Assembly (NCBI GenBank): GCA_013400115.1
Contig: VXBP01010391.1
Coordinates: forward strand, 1-64,000
DNA length: 64,000 nt
Source: Rhinopomastus cyanomelas
Taxonomy: Eukaryota > Chordata > Aves > Bucerotiformes > Rhinopomastidae
Reading direction: 5' to 3'
Positions 35,966 to 47,628 of the stretch are shown here, one piece after another. The position numbers were made by a program, and so were the translations under genes. Under the pieces are notes generated by a model. It ran no database searches. It was not told where the DNA came from and saw only the letters and a program-made list of their open reading frames with translations. How positions within the stretch are numbered: the first letter of the stretch is position 1; each line of letters opens with the position of its first letter.

Positions 35966-36419
35966 TGCCCATCTGCCCGGTGTGACCCACGAATTAGGCG
36001 CTGGATTCGTGGCTCCCTGGGGAACCGTAGATACCGGGAACAAGCCCTGTTGATGTCACATCTGAGGCCATGCTTGTGGCGGGCAGGCAGCGCTGTCTTC
36101 CTTAAGGCAGTTTATCTGTGGATTAATCGCGATGGTCATTTGAAGCACCGTTAAGTGTGGAGCTGTGCAAAGCACAGAAGAATGTACAGGTCCAGGCCTT
36201 GCCAGGAGTTTATCATCTAAACAGACAGGACGAGATGCACTGGAAGGCTCAGGGGAAGGCTCTTAAAGCATCCATCTGCCATATAGTCTTCTGTTATCCA
36301 GAGGTGGGGCTGTATTTGGCATGGCACAGCAATAAATGTCAGCTCTGTTGCCTTCAAAGTGATGAGAAATTTCTGGTTCATACCCCTCTCTAGGAAAATT
36401 TGCCGTTGCCTTGCTTTGA

Positions 36420-36588
36420 GAAGCACTGGAACAGGCTGCCCAGGGGGGTTGTGGAGTCTTCTTCTCTGGAGACATTTAAAACCTGCCTGGATGTGTTCCT
36501 GTGCGATGTGGTCTAGCTAATCCTGCTCTGGCAGAGGGATCGGACTGGATGATCTTTCGAGGTCCCTTCCAATCCCCAATTCTATGAT
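36420..36588 (+). mobile_element. CR1 type 1, 5'-truncated
   Basis: 170 bp from AGCACTGGAACAGGCTGCC to CCAATTCTATGATA. Confidence 0.94.
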
Positions 36589-36950
36589 AAGAAGAATCAC
36601 TTCAGAGGGGATCTTTCAGATGTAGCTGCTGCATAAGAAATGAGAATAAAGAGGCAACTGAATATTTCAGAACAATTCCTGCTCGGTAACACCTGTGCTT
36701 TTCTTTATGCTGTTTATTTATGCAGCAATTAACTGATAAAAATGAAATGTGGAGCAGCATGTTGAATTTTTCTCCCTGAAACCAAGCATTCAGATTTTTC
36801 AGAGTGATAAACAATAAGAGACAAAATTGTTGATACCTTCGGCGGTGGTTTACTCCTAGATCTGCCTAGTCCATTTCTGTACGTGTCTTTAATTCTACGG
36901 CAGGAGGCAGTGATTGGATACGCTGGGTTTTCCCATCTCTTGTACAATTC

Positions 36951-37215
36951 ATGGAATCATAGAATCATTAGGGATTGGAAGGGACCTTGAAACATCATCC
37001 AGTCCAATCCCCCTGCCAGATCAGGAGCAACTAGATCAAGTCATAGAATCATTAGGGATTGGAAGGGACCTTGAAACATCATCCAGTCCAATCCCCCTGA
37101 CACAGCAGGAGCAACTAGATCAAGTCACACAGGAACACATCCAGAGGGGTTTTAAACGTCCCAAGAGAAGGAGACTCCACAACCCCCCCTGGGCAGCCTG
37201 TGTCAGTCACCCTTG
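36951..37215 (-). mobile_element. CR1 type 1 with duplicated tail
   Basis: Two 84-bp units (36958-37041 and 37042-37125) share private variants (GAAACATCATCC, CAGGAGCAACTAGATC), so they arose by local duplication and not by two insertions. The body follows to CAGTCACCCTTGG. Confidence 0.93.
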
Positions 37216-38008
37216 GACTCGTTGTCTCTATAACCACCAAACCCCCTTGTTTCAGTGGCCATCTCTGATTTACTGTTATGCGTCGGAGTGTGCGGCAGGC
37301 TAAGCTCTAACACTTGGCCTGAAATGATAGGAGTTACACAATTTCACCTCTTTGCAAGCTGAACATAGATTTTACCTGACGTTTATGCCTTCGCATGATC
37401 CACAGCTCTCATTTCATGACAGATGCCATTTCTAGCAGGGCCCTTCCTCAGACGGACCAGAAGCACCAGCTTTGATTTGGGTGTCGAAGCCTGTGGCTGG
37501 CACCATCTCTCAGAAGCGATTTCAGCTTATCTAAGCAAAAGCACAGGACTCCTGTAATAACTGCATAATTCATGTAACTGTTCCTCAGTTATGCGTAGGT
37601 TCCCTGCTGCCTTCCTCTGTGCCCCTGCGAGAACAGGTTCTGCCCTTCCGTTATAAGGTTACGGGGGAAGTGGTGATAGTCTATCTGACAGGGTTCAGTG
37701 GGTTTCCCTGCTGACAGAGAAAGTGGTGCTTTTAAGGCACCAGTCTCATCCATCATTACAAGAGCGGCTCACAGATATGACAAGAAAGCTTATGAAAAAT
37801 AGTCTGTGGTCTAGACAATAAACTAATCAGTTTTGATGAAATCCATAAACCATTTATCTACTGCATTGAGGAGCAGACCAAGGCTTTCTGGTTGTGGGTA
37901 TTGGTTTTGCCTTTTAAAAATGCACAAAGCTTGTCTGTATTTAAGTGTGAAGAAACAACCTTTCCAGTGTTAGCAAAGGAATGAAGATTGAGTGGCTGAG
38001 GTAATATT
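37216..38008. other. Repeat-free intron stretch
   Basis: 790 bp with no CR1 and no gene recognised. Confidence 0.4.
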
Positions 38009-38406
38009 CATAGAATCATAGAGTAATAGAATCATTAGGGTTTGGAAGGGACCTCGAAAGATCATCCAGTCCAATCCCCCTGCCACAGCAGCATCACCTA
38101 GACCCAAGTTGTGCAGGAACCTATCCAGACAGGTTTTAAACATCTCCAGAGAAGGAGACTCCATAGCCCTCCTGGGCATCCTGTTCAGGTGCTCTGTCAC
38201 CCTCAGTGTGAAGAAGTTCCTTCTCATATTTATATGGAACTGGAAGGGATCTCATCACAGAGTCACAGAGCATTAGGGATTGAAAGGGACCTCAAAAGAT
38301 CATCTAGTCCAATCACAGCATCATAGAATCATTAGGGATTGAAAGGGACCTCAAAAGATCATCTAGTCCAACCCCCTGCCAGAGCAGGACCACCTAGACC
38401 AAGTCA
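38009..38406 (-). mobile_element. CR1 type 1 cluster, three tails
   Basis: A 5'-truncated copy (38009-38240) is followed by two further tails. The two tails share the private variant GGGATTGAAAGGGACC and are spaced 59 bp apart (38279 and 38338), which indicates local duplication. Confidence 0.92.
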
Positions 38407-39283
38407 CCACTCAGAAGTCCTCACTTTTTTGTCCTGCTCTTTCATTTATAGAGGTTCTGCTGATTGTTCCATTAATATCAAATCAGCATGGGAAGTGCTT
38501 TTAAAACTGCTCTCTTGGAATCTGAGCCCATGTCTCTTCAGCAAGATTTTGCTTGCCAGCCAAGGTCCCAGAAGTGCCCACTGTCATTTAACACTTTATT
38601 TCCAGAACCATTTCACAGCTTCCACACGCGAGAACTGCTTTCCCCTAGGCAGACTTCCAGGGTGCTGTGGCATGCAGGATGTGGGGAGGGTTCAGTGTCA
38701 GAGTGTGCAGCCTGCTGAAGAAGACAGAACCGGTCTGTTGTGTCACTGCTTCCTGTGCGGTGGCAGCGCTCACGTCCTGACTGGAGTTAGGCTGACGGGG
38801 AAAAGCTGCTGCTGTGTTTTATTCCCGCTGCAGACTGTGTCACTTGCCTCATCTTACTTGCTAATAGTAACTCACAGGAATTGCTAGGCACTCCAACTAG
38901 AGTTAATTAACTCACATTAATTAAATCAATTTTGTGTCAAAGGAAGGAGCAGGTACTTGAGGGCAGTGCTATGTTTTAATACAGAATGAAGTGGGGAGGT
39001 GAAGAGGAGAATGGAGGAGCACGGTGTTGGAGGGGAGGGCATGGTGTGTGGGGAAAGGGAACTCTGTGTGTCATGGTGCAGACAAGAGAGCAAGCTGGGA
39101 GTGGGAAAGTGGTGTAGCTGGAGCAGCCAACTACAGAGAGCCAGGCAAGGGGATAAGGTACTTGAGTTTGGGACTTCAGCAAGATGAGGGAAAGCACAAC
39201 CAGCATTTGGCAGAGGCAAAGGTGATGTGAAGGATGTTGGTAGAGAAATGTTGTGTTTTATTGGCTTTGTAAACATCAGAGAT
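38407..39283. other. No feature recognised
   Basis: 880 bp. A 182-codon + strand ORF begins in the CR1 tail upstream (38339-38887). Its non-CR1 part has no recognisable motif. Confidence 0.45.
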
Positions 39284-39377
39284 CATAGAATCTTTAGGGA
39301 TTGGAAGGGACCTCGAAAGATCATCCAGTCCAATCCCCCTGACACAGCAGGATCACCTAGACCAAGTCATACAGTCA
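39284..39377 (-). mobile_element. CR1 type 1 tail fragment
   Basis: 94 bp from CATAGAATCTTTAGGG to CAAGTCATACAG. Confidence 0.92.
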
Positions 39378-39470
39378 GTCAGGGTTAGAAGGGACCACAG
39401 GATCATCCAGTTCCAACTCCCCTGCCATGGGCAGTGACACCCCGCCCTAGATCCCCCCTGTAGATCACAG
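39378..39470 (-). mobile_element. CR1 type 3 tail fragment
   Basis: CAGGGTTAGAAGGGACCACA then CTGCCATGGGCAGTGACACC: the tail of a different, older CR1 subfamily, directly next to a type-1 tail. Confidence 0.8.
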
Positions 39471-39818
39471 GATGAAATTACTATTTCTAATACTAATATG
39501 TGCTTCCTTTCTTGTCTCTTCCTTTAGCTTTCTTAACTTGCAGATAATGGATTTATTTTCCTTATCTTTCTGTGCAAGTCTTCAGGCTCATTGGTAGAAT
39601 CTCAGATTTTATGGAGGATATGTAATTGAGGGACTCTTAGGAAAATTTATGGAGGAAGGAGAAGCTGTCATAGGAATTATATTTTAGTCTTGCTTAAATT
39701 CACAACATTCTGAGCAAGAATTAGAACTGAACATTGGAATATACTGAGAAATGCTTGGTGCTAAGTCACCAAGACTATCCTGGAGGACTGTAAGCTTAAC
39801 TGAAGTGCTGCTGTCATT

Positions 39819-39933
39819 CATAGAGTCACAGAATCGTTAAGGATTGGAAGGGATCTCAAAGATCATCTGGTCCAATCCCCCTGCCAGAGCAGGACCACCT
39901 AGACCAAGTCACACAGGAACACATCCAGGTGGC
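39819..39933 (-). mobile_element. CR1 type 1, 5'-truncated
   Basis: 115 bp from AGAGTCACAGAATCGTTAAG to CACATCCAGGTGG. Confidence 0.92.
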
Positions 39934-40990
39934 TCCTACTAGGTGGGATCCTCCTGAGCTCTTCTATCAGTTCAGAGAGATGTCAGATCTGCCCTCCATA
40001 GTCAAGGGACTGTGCTCCTGGGTAAAGGACAACAAAGAGCTGCAGTCTGCATGATCAGCACCGCGCGTGCAGTTCTGCAAGGACGTTTTGCACTGGTGCA
40101 AGACAGAATAGAGAATTCCAGAGAGATTAAGAGCCTGTCTTGGAGAGTAAAGAGGCAGCTGCTAGAATAGACGCTTCACACTGCAGAAACCCAGCTCCTT
40201 TCCACCCATCTCTGACTCAGCACTCAAAATTGCTTGTCGCTTTTGAAAATGAAGCATTTTGTGTTTTCGTGTGAGCGGGTAGCGTTAGGCAGGGGGGAGG
40301 AAGCATGCACTCACAAAGAGTTTGTAGTATCTGCTCTTTGCCCACCGAATTTTTCTATATTTATCGGGGTGCTGTGCTAGCACTGACAGTGAGTCAGTTT
40401 TATTAATATTTATTTTGATGTGAGATGTGGAGTTAGACTGATGCAGAACTTTGTGGAAGGTTTAGGAATCAGAGAAGATCATATTATTATCAGACTATGT
40501 TTGTTCTTTTTAAATCAGGTAATTTAATTCAAATTAACTCCTTTAAATTACCCAGTATCTACTCATGAAAAAAATTCAGTGAGGGCAGAACCTTTGGAAA
40601 CCCAAGATCCCAACCTTAGCACCATCTCCTCTCCTCATTTAGCTCAAGTCCAGTAAACTCTTGATACTCCTTCCACAATTAATGTGGTTGGACACGCTTA
40701 CCACGTCCTGCTGTCTCAGTATCCTCACTGCACATCCTGCTGTAGACAGTAACTTGTGAAAGTCTTGCCTGATCTGCACACCAGCAGGCCTTCTCCACTT
40801 CATACATTCTAAAGTGCTGCCCTTTCTGAAGTCAGTTTGACTAATGACAGCTTCTTACTTGATTAGAAAGTCTGCTGTTCTCTGCTTGTGTCCCAACTCC
40901 GTCAGCTCTACCAGTGTTTTTCACCAGTTTCTCATTATCACTGGCATCTCGTGTTCTTGCTCTGAACGAAGGAATTGATGGTCATGTGCA
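39934..40990. other. No feature recognised
   Basis: 1.06 kb of intron. No gene or repeat recognised. Confidence 0.45.
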
Positions 40991-41100
40991 GATCACAGAG
41001 TCACAGAACCATTAGGGATTGGAAGGGACCTCGAAAGATCACCCAGTCCAGTCCCCTTGCCAGAGGAGGCCCACCTAGACCAAGTCGCACAGGAGCACAG
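40991..41100 (-). mobile_element. CR1 type 1, 5'-truncated
   Basis: 110 bp from GATCACAGAGTCACAG to GCACAGGAGCACA. Confidence 0.92.
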
Positions 41101-41718
41101 CGAATGCCTCCGAGCTGTGTTCAGTTGATCTCATTTGCTTCAACCTGTTCTCTTTTATTAATTTTTCATATTGTATTTGTCTTTGCTACAAAGTCAGTAA
41201 AATCCTCCCTTACTCTCTGCTGTCTTCCGTGCTGACAGGGTACAAGGAATCCCTTGACAACCCAGCTCGGAGTAGGAGGTGTAATTCTTGTGAGAGCGGG
41301 AATAACATGTTCTGTTGTGTTGTGCCTCTGGGCACAGCCTACGAGCTCTCCGCTGGCACAGGCTAAATCTAATGAAGCCTCCGTGTTCCTCAGTCTGGTG
41401 AGAACGGTGTTCACAACGTGAATACATCATCAGCTCCTTATCCATTAAACACAACCAACGTGCTGTGGAGTCGCACTTAATACAAATGTGTGATTTCCTG
41501 TGGTGGGCACGTGTGCTCCCCTGGAACCCCAGACACTCCTTACTGCATGAGTAATAGAATGACCTGGGAACAATCTCTGTGATGCTGTCAAATTATCTTT
41601 CCTAGCACAATCCCTCTAGCAAACGTGGCTACAGAATTTTACTGATGATTTCTGCTTCATGTATAATCTCTTTGTACGTTAGGAAGCTCTAAAGGCAAAA
41701 GCCTGCTTGTGCACTGAG

Positions 41719-41790
41719 AATCATGGAATCATTAGGGATTGGAAGGGACCTTGAAGGATCATCTAGTCCAGTCCTCCTGCCACAGCAGGG
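41719..41790 (-). mobile_element. CR1 type 1 tail fragment
   Basis: 72 bp. The original octamer end is visible as GAATCATGGAATCATTAGGG. Confidence 0.9.
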
Positions 41791-41850
41791 AACAAAAGCT
41801 TAGCCTGGGAATAAATGCTTCCAGATATCACGGTATCAAGGCTTGTGATT

Positions 41851-42185
41851 TCATAGATTCACAGAACATTAGGGATTGGAAGGGTCCTTGAAAGATCATC
41901 TAGTCCAATCTCCCTGCTACAGCACCATCACCTAGACCAAGTCACACAGGAACATGTCCAGTAGGTTTCAATCATCTCCAAAGAAGGAGACTCCACAACC
42001 CCCCTGGGCAGCCCCTTCCAGTGCTCTGTCACCCTCACTGGGAAGAAGTTCCTTCTCCTATTGGTGTGTAACCTCCTCTGCTCCAGCTCACACCCACTGC
42101 CCCTTGTCCTGTCATTAGATGCCACTGAGCAGAGCCTGGCTCCATCCTCCTGACACCCACCCTTCACATATTTATCAACATTAAT
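41851..42185 (-). mobile_element. CR1 type 1, 5'-truncated
   Basis: 335 bp from the tail to CACATATTTATCAACATTAA. The antisense reading keeps GGCQEDGARLCSVASNDR and WKGLPRGVVESPSLEM, with one frameshift near the end. Confidence 0.95.
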
Positions 42186-42844
42186 TAGTTAAATATCATT
42201 TCACATTGTCTGCCAACATTTCTTTTTAACCTTCCACTGCCTCAATAATCAAAATTCACCAAAAACAAAGGCATTATTTTGCCTCAATAGCACAAACTGC
42301 AGTGGTCTCGGGAAGGAGGAGAGATACCTTTGCTCTCTTTCTGCTACACTAATCTCACGTCCAATTCACGCTGCCCTTTGTTTAGTTCATGATCAACTTT
42401 ATTTTATAGCAGAGTTTAAGGTTGTTGGCCAGAAGCTTCTGCAGCCATGCAGCAAAATGCAGCTAAATGCTTCTGGCTGCTACTTGTATGTGTCTCTGCA
42501 GGTCATCCACGTGGGGAACTGAAGTCAAAAATGCAAACCTTCAATTCTCAGTTTCCATTTTGTTCTGTCAGGCTTGGTTCTGTTTTCTCCTTGTTTCACT
42601 TTCATGTTCTTCGGCCTCTGAGATCCCCAAACCATGAGTTCATGTGGACGCTCATAGCTAGGTCCTCCCTCGCTTAGAAATGCCCCTGTGTTCATCTTAA
42701 GCCTATCAGGGAGTTGAAGCTGTTTGCAGGGGCCACGCTGGGAAGTTATCTCCTCCTCAGTCTCAGTGCTGCACCCAAGCCTACGTCTGTGTGGACATAA
42801 AATTCCAGCCCTCTCCCTCTGGAGAGCTGGGAATGGGAAGTGAA
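42186..42844. other. No feature recognised
   Basis: 660 bp of intron. No gene or repeat recognised. Confidence 0.45.
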
Positions 42845-43014
42845 TAGCACTGGAAGGGGCTGCCCAGGGGGTTGTGGAGCCTCCTTCTCTGGAGATGTTT
42901 GAAACCCACCTGGACGTGTTCCTGTGTGACTTGGTCTAGGTGGTCCTGCTGTGTCAGGGGGTTGGACTAGATGATCTTTTGAGCTCCCTTTCCATCCCTA
43001 ATGATTCTGTGAAT
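42845..43014 (+). mobile_element. CR1 type 1, 5'-truncated
   Basis: 170 bp from TAGCACTGGAAGGGGCTGCC to AATGATTCTGTGAATAG. Confidence 0.94.
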
Positions 43015-43095
43015 AGCAAAGGCATCCTTGGTCCCTGTTTCTCAGCTTCAGCCCCTCTGGATGTACCAGACTTGAACTGAAGAGACAGAGCTGGT

Positions 43096-43185
43096 GCAAC
43101 TTGGTCTAGATGGTCTTGCTCTGGCAGGAGGATTCGAGTAGATGATCTTTTGAGGTCCTTTCAAATCCCTAATGTTCTCTGATCT
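43096..43185 (+). mobile_element. CR1 type 1 tail fragment
   Basis: 90 bp ending AATGTTCTCTGATCT. It starts about 80 bp after a longer same-strand copy. Confidence 0.9.
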
Positions 43186-43837
43186 TGGATGTTAAGTTCT
43201 CCTGGTGAAAACAAGAATGGAGATGGCTTAACCAGTCAGTATTACTCTTGTATTTTCTTTCTGTCTTCTTTACTCTTAAATTATTTTAATGCCCCCCTTT
43301 ATCCCTCTGTTAAATTGCTTTAATCATATCCTTCAGCGATACAGAGTCTTAGGTTGTTATAGTCTCAAAATGCTTCACGAAGATTAGTAAGTGTTAGAGA
43401 TGAGCAAGAAATTGATTCCCATCCCACAGACGTTTCCAACATATCAAAACATTTCCCTTTACTGAATCAGGACAAAAATCAAAGTGAAAATTAGGGGAAA
43501 AATCAGTTTAGAGCCGTGATTTCCATTCAGTACCTTAAACTTCCTTTTAGCTTCTCCCTTCAATTAACTTGCACTTCCAGCTGAAATGAATTTTGAATCA
43601 GCAAACTGGAAGGGTTTTATTTTAAAACAGTAGTTGTGGAATGTTTCAGCAATGCCTTCGCTGTCCTGCAAGCAGCTTGGGTTTGAAAATCTGCCTTTTT
43701 CAGCTGGAAATGAGAAAGTTTCTCTGCAAAACACTCATTTCTTGTGGCCCACAGCGGATGTCTTAAGTAGCCCACTCCCCATCTGACCCCATGTTGCCCA
43801 ACTGAGTTTTGACCAGAGAAGCTGAGTTATGGAAGGA
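43186..43837. other. No feature recognised
   Basis: 650 bp of intron, AT-rich in places. Confidence 0.45.
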
Positions 43838-43936
43838 TCACAGAACATTAGAGATTGGAAGGGATCTTGAAAGATCATCTAGTCCAATCCCCCTGCCACA
43901 GCAGGATCACCTAGAGCAAGTCACACAGGAGCTTAG
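43838..43936 (-). mobile_element. CR1 type 1, 5'-truncated
   Basis: 99 bp from GATCACAGAACATTAGAG to CACACAGGAGCTTAG. Confidence 0.92.
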
Positions 43937-43969
43937 AATTGTAGAATCATTCATGTCCTAAGTCATGGG

Positions 43970-44100
43970 CTTCAGGAGAGGTGCCTGGGGACTGGAGGAT
44001 GACAAATGTCACATTGATCTTCAAAAAGGGTAAGAAGGAGGACCCAGGTAACTATAGACCGGTCAGCCTCATCTCCATCCCTGCAGAGGTGATGGAACAA
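43970..44100 (+). mobile_element. CR1 ORF2 fragment: start of reverse transcriptase
   Basis: The translation VPGDWRMTNVTLIFKKGKKE then DPGNYRPVSLISIPAEVMEQ is the N-terminal reverse-transcriptase block of CR1-type ORF2. It carries neither the YxDD-type catalytic block nor a CR1 tail. It lies beside an antisense tail. Confidence 0.88.
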
Positions 44101-44416
44101 TTTATCCTTGACACTTCATTTCTCAGCCTAGCAAGTTGTTTGAAGGTTCCTACAGCTTTTGGTGTTCAGGTTTTCTGAAAGTAGTCCTGTAGCTATGTTG
44201 CAGTGGGAGGGGTTGGGGAGAAGAGCAGGTGGCAAATAATTTGCAGCATTTGACTCCTGACTTTGTGTGGTGCTAGTGGATGTTATAGCCTGTGTATCCT
44301 GATCTGATCTCATAGTCTACCTACAATGAAGCTGTGTGTTCCTGTGCTGTTAGCACATCTGAGCAGAGAGCTGTGTCTCCTAAGGTCTCTTCCCACCTAA
44401 ATCAGATGATTTAATT

Positions 44417-44457
44417 ATCTATATATATAATATATATAATAAAGTATATATTCTATA
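44417..44457 (+). repeat. AT-rich run (TATATA/ATAATA)
   Basis: TATATATATAATATATATAA and neighbours, almost pure A/T. Likely simple-sequence slippage. Confidence 0.85.
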
Positions 44458-44481
44458 TTTGAAAGTAATTATGCTTATTGT

Positions 44482-44637
44482 CACAGAATCAGCAAACATT
44501 AGTGATTGGAAGGGACCTCAAAAGATCATCTAGTCCAGTCCCCCTGCTAGAGCAAGATCCCCTAGATCAAGTCCCACAGGAACATGTCCAGGCGGGTTTT
44601 AAACGTCTCCAGAGAAGGAGACTCCACAACCTCCCGA
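44482..44637 (-). mobile_element. CR1 type 1, 5'-truncated
   Basis: 155 bp from the tail to GACTCCACAACCTCCC. Confidence 0.93.
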
Positions 44638-46045
44638 AGAAGAAGATCATTGAATTTGCTTTTGTGCTCAGAGTTTTAGTACTGTCACTTATTTGTCTGT
44701 CTGTAGATGGACTGAAAAATAGTCATTTTCTTTCCAAACTCTGTGCATTGTTCTGGTCTTGGTTCTGCTCCTTTAGTTTCCTACCTACATACATGATGAC
44801 AGACTATTGATAGACACCTTCTATATCTAGGTCTATCTAGCCTCTTGCACTTCAACTGCTCTTCGTGCATTTTTGGAGGGACAGCTTCCTTGTCAAAGAG
44901 CCACAAAGAAAATAATCTGCACTTGGACTAGACTGAAGGTCTTAATGCTAAAGTATAAGAAAAAAGTGGGAAATGGAACATTTTTAGCTTCTCAGGGGAG
45001 GGCGATAACCCGTGAAATTCTTGAGAAACCTGAGCTGAAGTCTTCCCGATTCAGTCCTGTGACAAAGTACAGAGAAGAATGAGGTGGCAGAGATTCCCAG
45101 TAACAGGAGGTTTGTGAGGATAGTAAAGACAAATGTTAACTACCAAGATGACAGGAGCGTTCATCAGCACTGACTGACACGGTGAGAAAATGATCGCCGA
45201 AGCTAATGCCGATAGCGAGGTGATACGTGTGGGAGACAGTCCTAACTTAGATGCTCAGCGGTGGGTTGTGAAAACTGTTCTTTCTCAGGAAGAGTTCTTG
45301 GAGCTGTGAAACGTAGTTTTCTGTAGACATCAGCTCAGTGTGCAGACACAGTCAAGCAACTAAATAGAGCAGCAGGGATTAGTAGGAAAGGAGCCTTAAA
45401 AAAGGTATAAAGGGTGTAGCAGAGAAGAATTACGCCGCTCTTCATCCACGGTAGACATGCCTTCAAAGCGCTGAGGGCAGGCCTGGCTGTCTAACCTGGA
45501 AAAGAGCAGAATAGGAAAAAAAATACAGAGGTAGACAATAAGAAGGATTAAGTTTAGTTTCTATATAAAGAACAGCAGGAGAGAGAGATTAGGAGTCTTT
45601 AACCCAGAGATCTGTAAAAGCACAAGAATATAGAGAGGGATGTGACGGTTGAGTTCCTCTCCTGTTCAAAAAGTGGGTGAGCCGAGCTCTGCTGTGACAC
45701 GGTAGGTGCAGATGTTCTGCCACTTCACATGAAGCAATTGTATTAGTTATGTGGTCTTCATAATATGGCCAAGGAGGCTGCTGAATATTAAGCAGGTGTC
45801 TTCCGTGAGTTATGTCTAGGAATGACTGCATTTCCTTGTTTAGTTCTGGGAGAAAAGAGCAAAGTCACCGGGAGGAACGTGGTAGTTACTGGCAGTGCCT
45901 GGGGTTTGGCACACTATGGCTACTGGGACGATGAATCTTGGGTTTACATCTCAGCAAAAACATTGATTCATGTGAAAAACTAGTTGGAGAGGCGTCAAAA
46001 CCTGAAAGTCCAGGAACTTGGGCTTTTTTCTTTAGTGGCCAGAGA
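44638..46045. other. No feature recognised
   Basis: 1.4 kb of intron with A/G-rich patches near 45480-45580. No gene seen. Confidence 0.45.
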
Positions 46046-46405
46046 TCACAGAACATTAGAGATTGGAAGGGACCTCGACAGATCATTCAGTCCGATCCCC
46101 CCACCAGAGCAGGATCATCTAGATCCAGTCACACAGGCACATGGCCAGGTGGGTATTAAATGTCTCCAGAGAATGAGACAACCCTCCTGGGCAGCCCCTT
46201 CCAGTGCTCTGTCACCCTCACCATGAACAAGTTCCTTCTCATATTGATCCGGAACCTCCTCTGTTCCAGCTCACACCCACTGCCCCCTGTCCTATCATTA
46301 GATGACACTGAGCAGAGCCTGACACCCACCCTTCACATATTTATAAACATTCATGAGGTCACCCCTCATTCTCTCATTCTCTAAGCTAGAGACCCGACTC
46401 CCTCA
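46046..46405 (-). mobile_element. CR1 type 1, 5'-truncated
   Basis: 360 bp from the tail to ACCCGACTCCCTCA, with a deletion after AGAATGAGACA (the CTCCAC segment is lost) and another after GAGCAGAGCCTG. Confidence 0.94.
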
Positions 46406-46758
46406 TTAAAATCAATCTACAATTATTCACTTGGTATGGAAGTGGTGAGTTGGGGCCATGCTCTCAACAAGGTGATAGCTGAGTTGGGGCCATGGTCTTC
46501 ACACCATGCCTTGCTTAAATGCACACATACTGCCTGAACAGCAATACCAGCTGTTCCACTACCCATGGGACTAGTGGTACCACTGCTGAGTGCTTTCCCT
46601 TGACTGGAGTACAAAAGGACGTGACAGTTTTGTGAGGGAATGCCTGCTCTTTCACTGGTTGGTGAAATGATGCTTTTGAGAGCTCAAGGAAAGAGGACAT
46701 GATGAAGACACACATGTGTTAATCCTTTCTTCACCCCAGAAGACTGGCTTCACGCTGT

Positions 46759-46834
46759 CACAGAATCACCAAACATTAGGGATTGGAAGGGACCTTGAAA
46801 GATCATCTAGTCCAACCCCACTGCCAGAGCAGGA
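46759..46834 (-). mobile_element. CR1 type 1 tail fragment
   Basis: 76 bp from CACAGAATCACCAAACATT to CCAGAGCAGGAG. Confidence 0.9.
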
Positions 46835-46900
46835 GTCAATGTCTTTTTACTGAGATAAAGATGGTCTGTAAAAGCCTCAATAATAACGTTTATTTTAAAT

Positions 46901-46938
46901 CATAGAATTATTAGGGATTGGTAGGGATATTGAAAGGA
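46901..46938 (-). mobile_element. CR1 type 1 minimal tail
   Basis: CATAGAATTATTAGGGATTG then GTAGGGATATTGAAAGGATG: under 40 bp and diverged. Confidence 0.7.
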
Positions 46939-47539
46939 TGACAAACTGTTGGTGATACTCTGTAAATGAGGTCTGATGACAGCAGCATGTGTCCAAACAC
47001 CTGTGCGGCATGTTTGGTCTGGTCTGCGTGCAAGTAAGTGTTATTAATTAGTGCCAAGAAGTGGAGATCCATCCCATTTGTTTTGTTTTTATAAACCAAC
47101 AGCTATGAAAGCCCATCAAAGCTTTTTAAGAAGTTGCTAGCAGAGTGTGCTGTAAGACTTTGAAGACCCTGTAAGCCAAAGCATGGTTATGTCTAGAAGA
47201 CCTTTTTTTGGAAACAAATGTGAAAAAATGCTCTTCTCGTCATGGGAAATGAGAATTTCCTGTTTGTGAATGATTTTGTTGGGTTAGGAAACCTTGCAGA
47301 ACAGTCCTCAGCGTGTGAAACATGTCGACTGTGTTCCAGGGTTCTTTAAGACGAGTCACTTTTCCGTTGTTTTGTTGTTAATAGCAAATGCATTTCAAAA
47401 GCAAAGTAACTTGTTAGAATCCACAACTTTACACTGCTACTGAAACTGTGTTTTGATTTCTTTGACGTGATCCCTGATTGCTGTGAGAAGAATCCGTTCG
47501 GTATTTTTGTTCTTAGATTCCCCCTCCTTTTTCTTGCAG

Positions 47540-47628
47540 CTACTTGTGGCAGATTCCATTAACAATTGCAGTAGGAAATACGAGCCACATCTCATCAGAG
47601 GCAATTATATGGGTGTCTAACAAATCAG
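47540..47628 (+). CDS. TRHDE: TRHDE internal exon (domain III)
   Basis: 89 nt. The first base completes the split Ser codon of the previous exon, and one G is left for the next. The translation is (S)YLWQIPLTIAVGNTSH then ISSEAIIWVSNKS. The acceptor is a strong T/C run ending TTCTTGCAG, and the donor TCAG/GTAAAA. Two N-glycosylation sequons are visible, NTS and NKS. YLWQIPL is the strand of domain III that recurs as W-x-(I/V)-P in M1 enzymes. The reading frame is intact, and phase 2 in, phase 1 out agrees with both neighbours. Confidence 0.95.

Larger units (their letters stand above)
34840..47539 (+). other. TRHDE: TRHDE intron, 12.7 kb
   Basis: A phase 2 intron from GTACTT to TTCTTGCAG. 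It contains the assembly N at 35538, a TG/CG alternating tract, an AT-rich run at 44417-44457 and many CR1 pieces. Feature-free stretches include 37216-38008, 38407-39283, 39934-40990, 41101-41718, 42186-42844, 43186-43837 and 44638-46045. Confidence 0.88.

Noticed and set aside
35633..36154. Long cysteine-, valine- and histidine-rich ORFs on both strands (up to 159 codons)
   Set aside because: They are translations of the TG/CG simple repeat in all frames.
44401..44460. TATA-box-like promoter
   Set aside because: It is an AT simple repeat inside an intron, with no initiator or downstream gene evidence.
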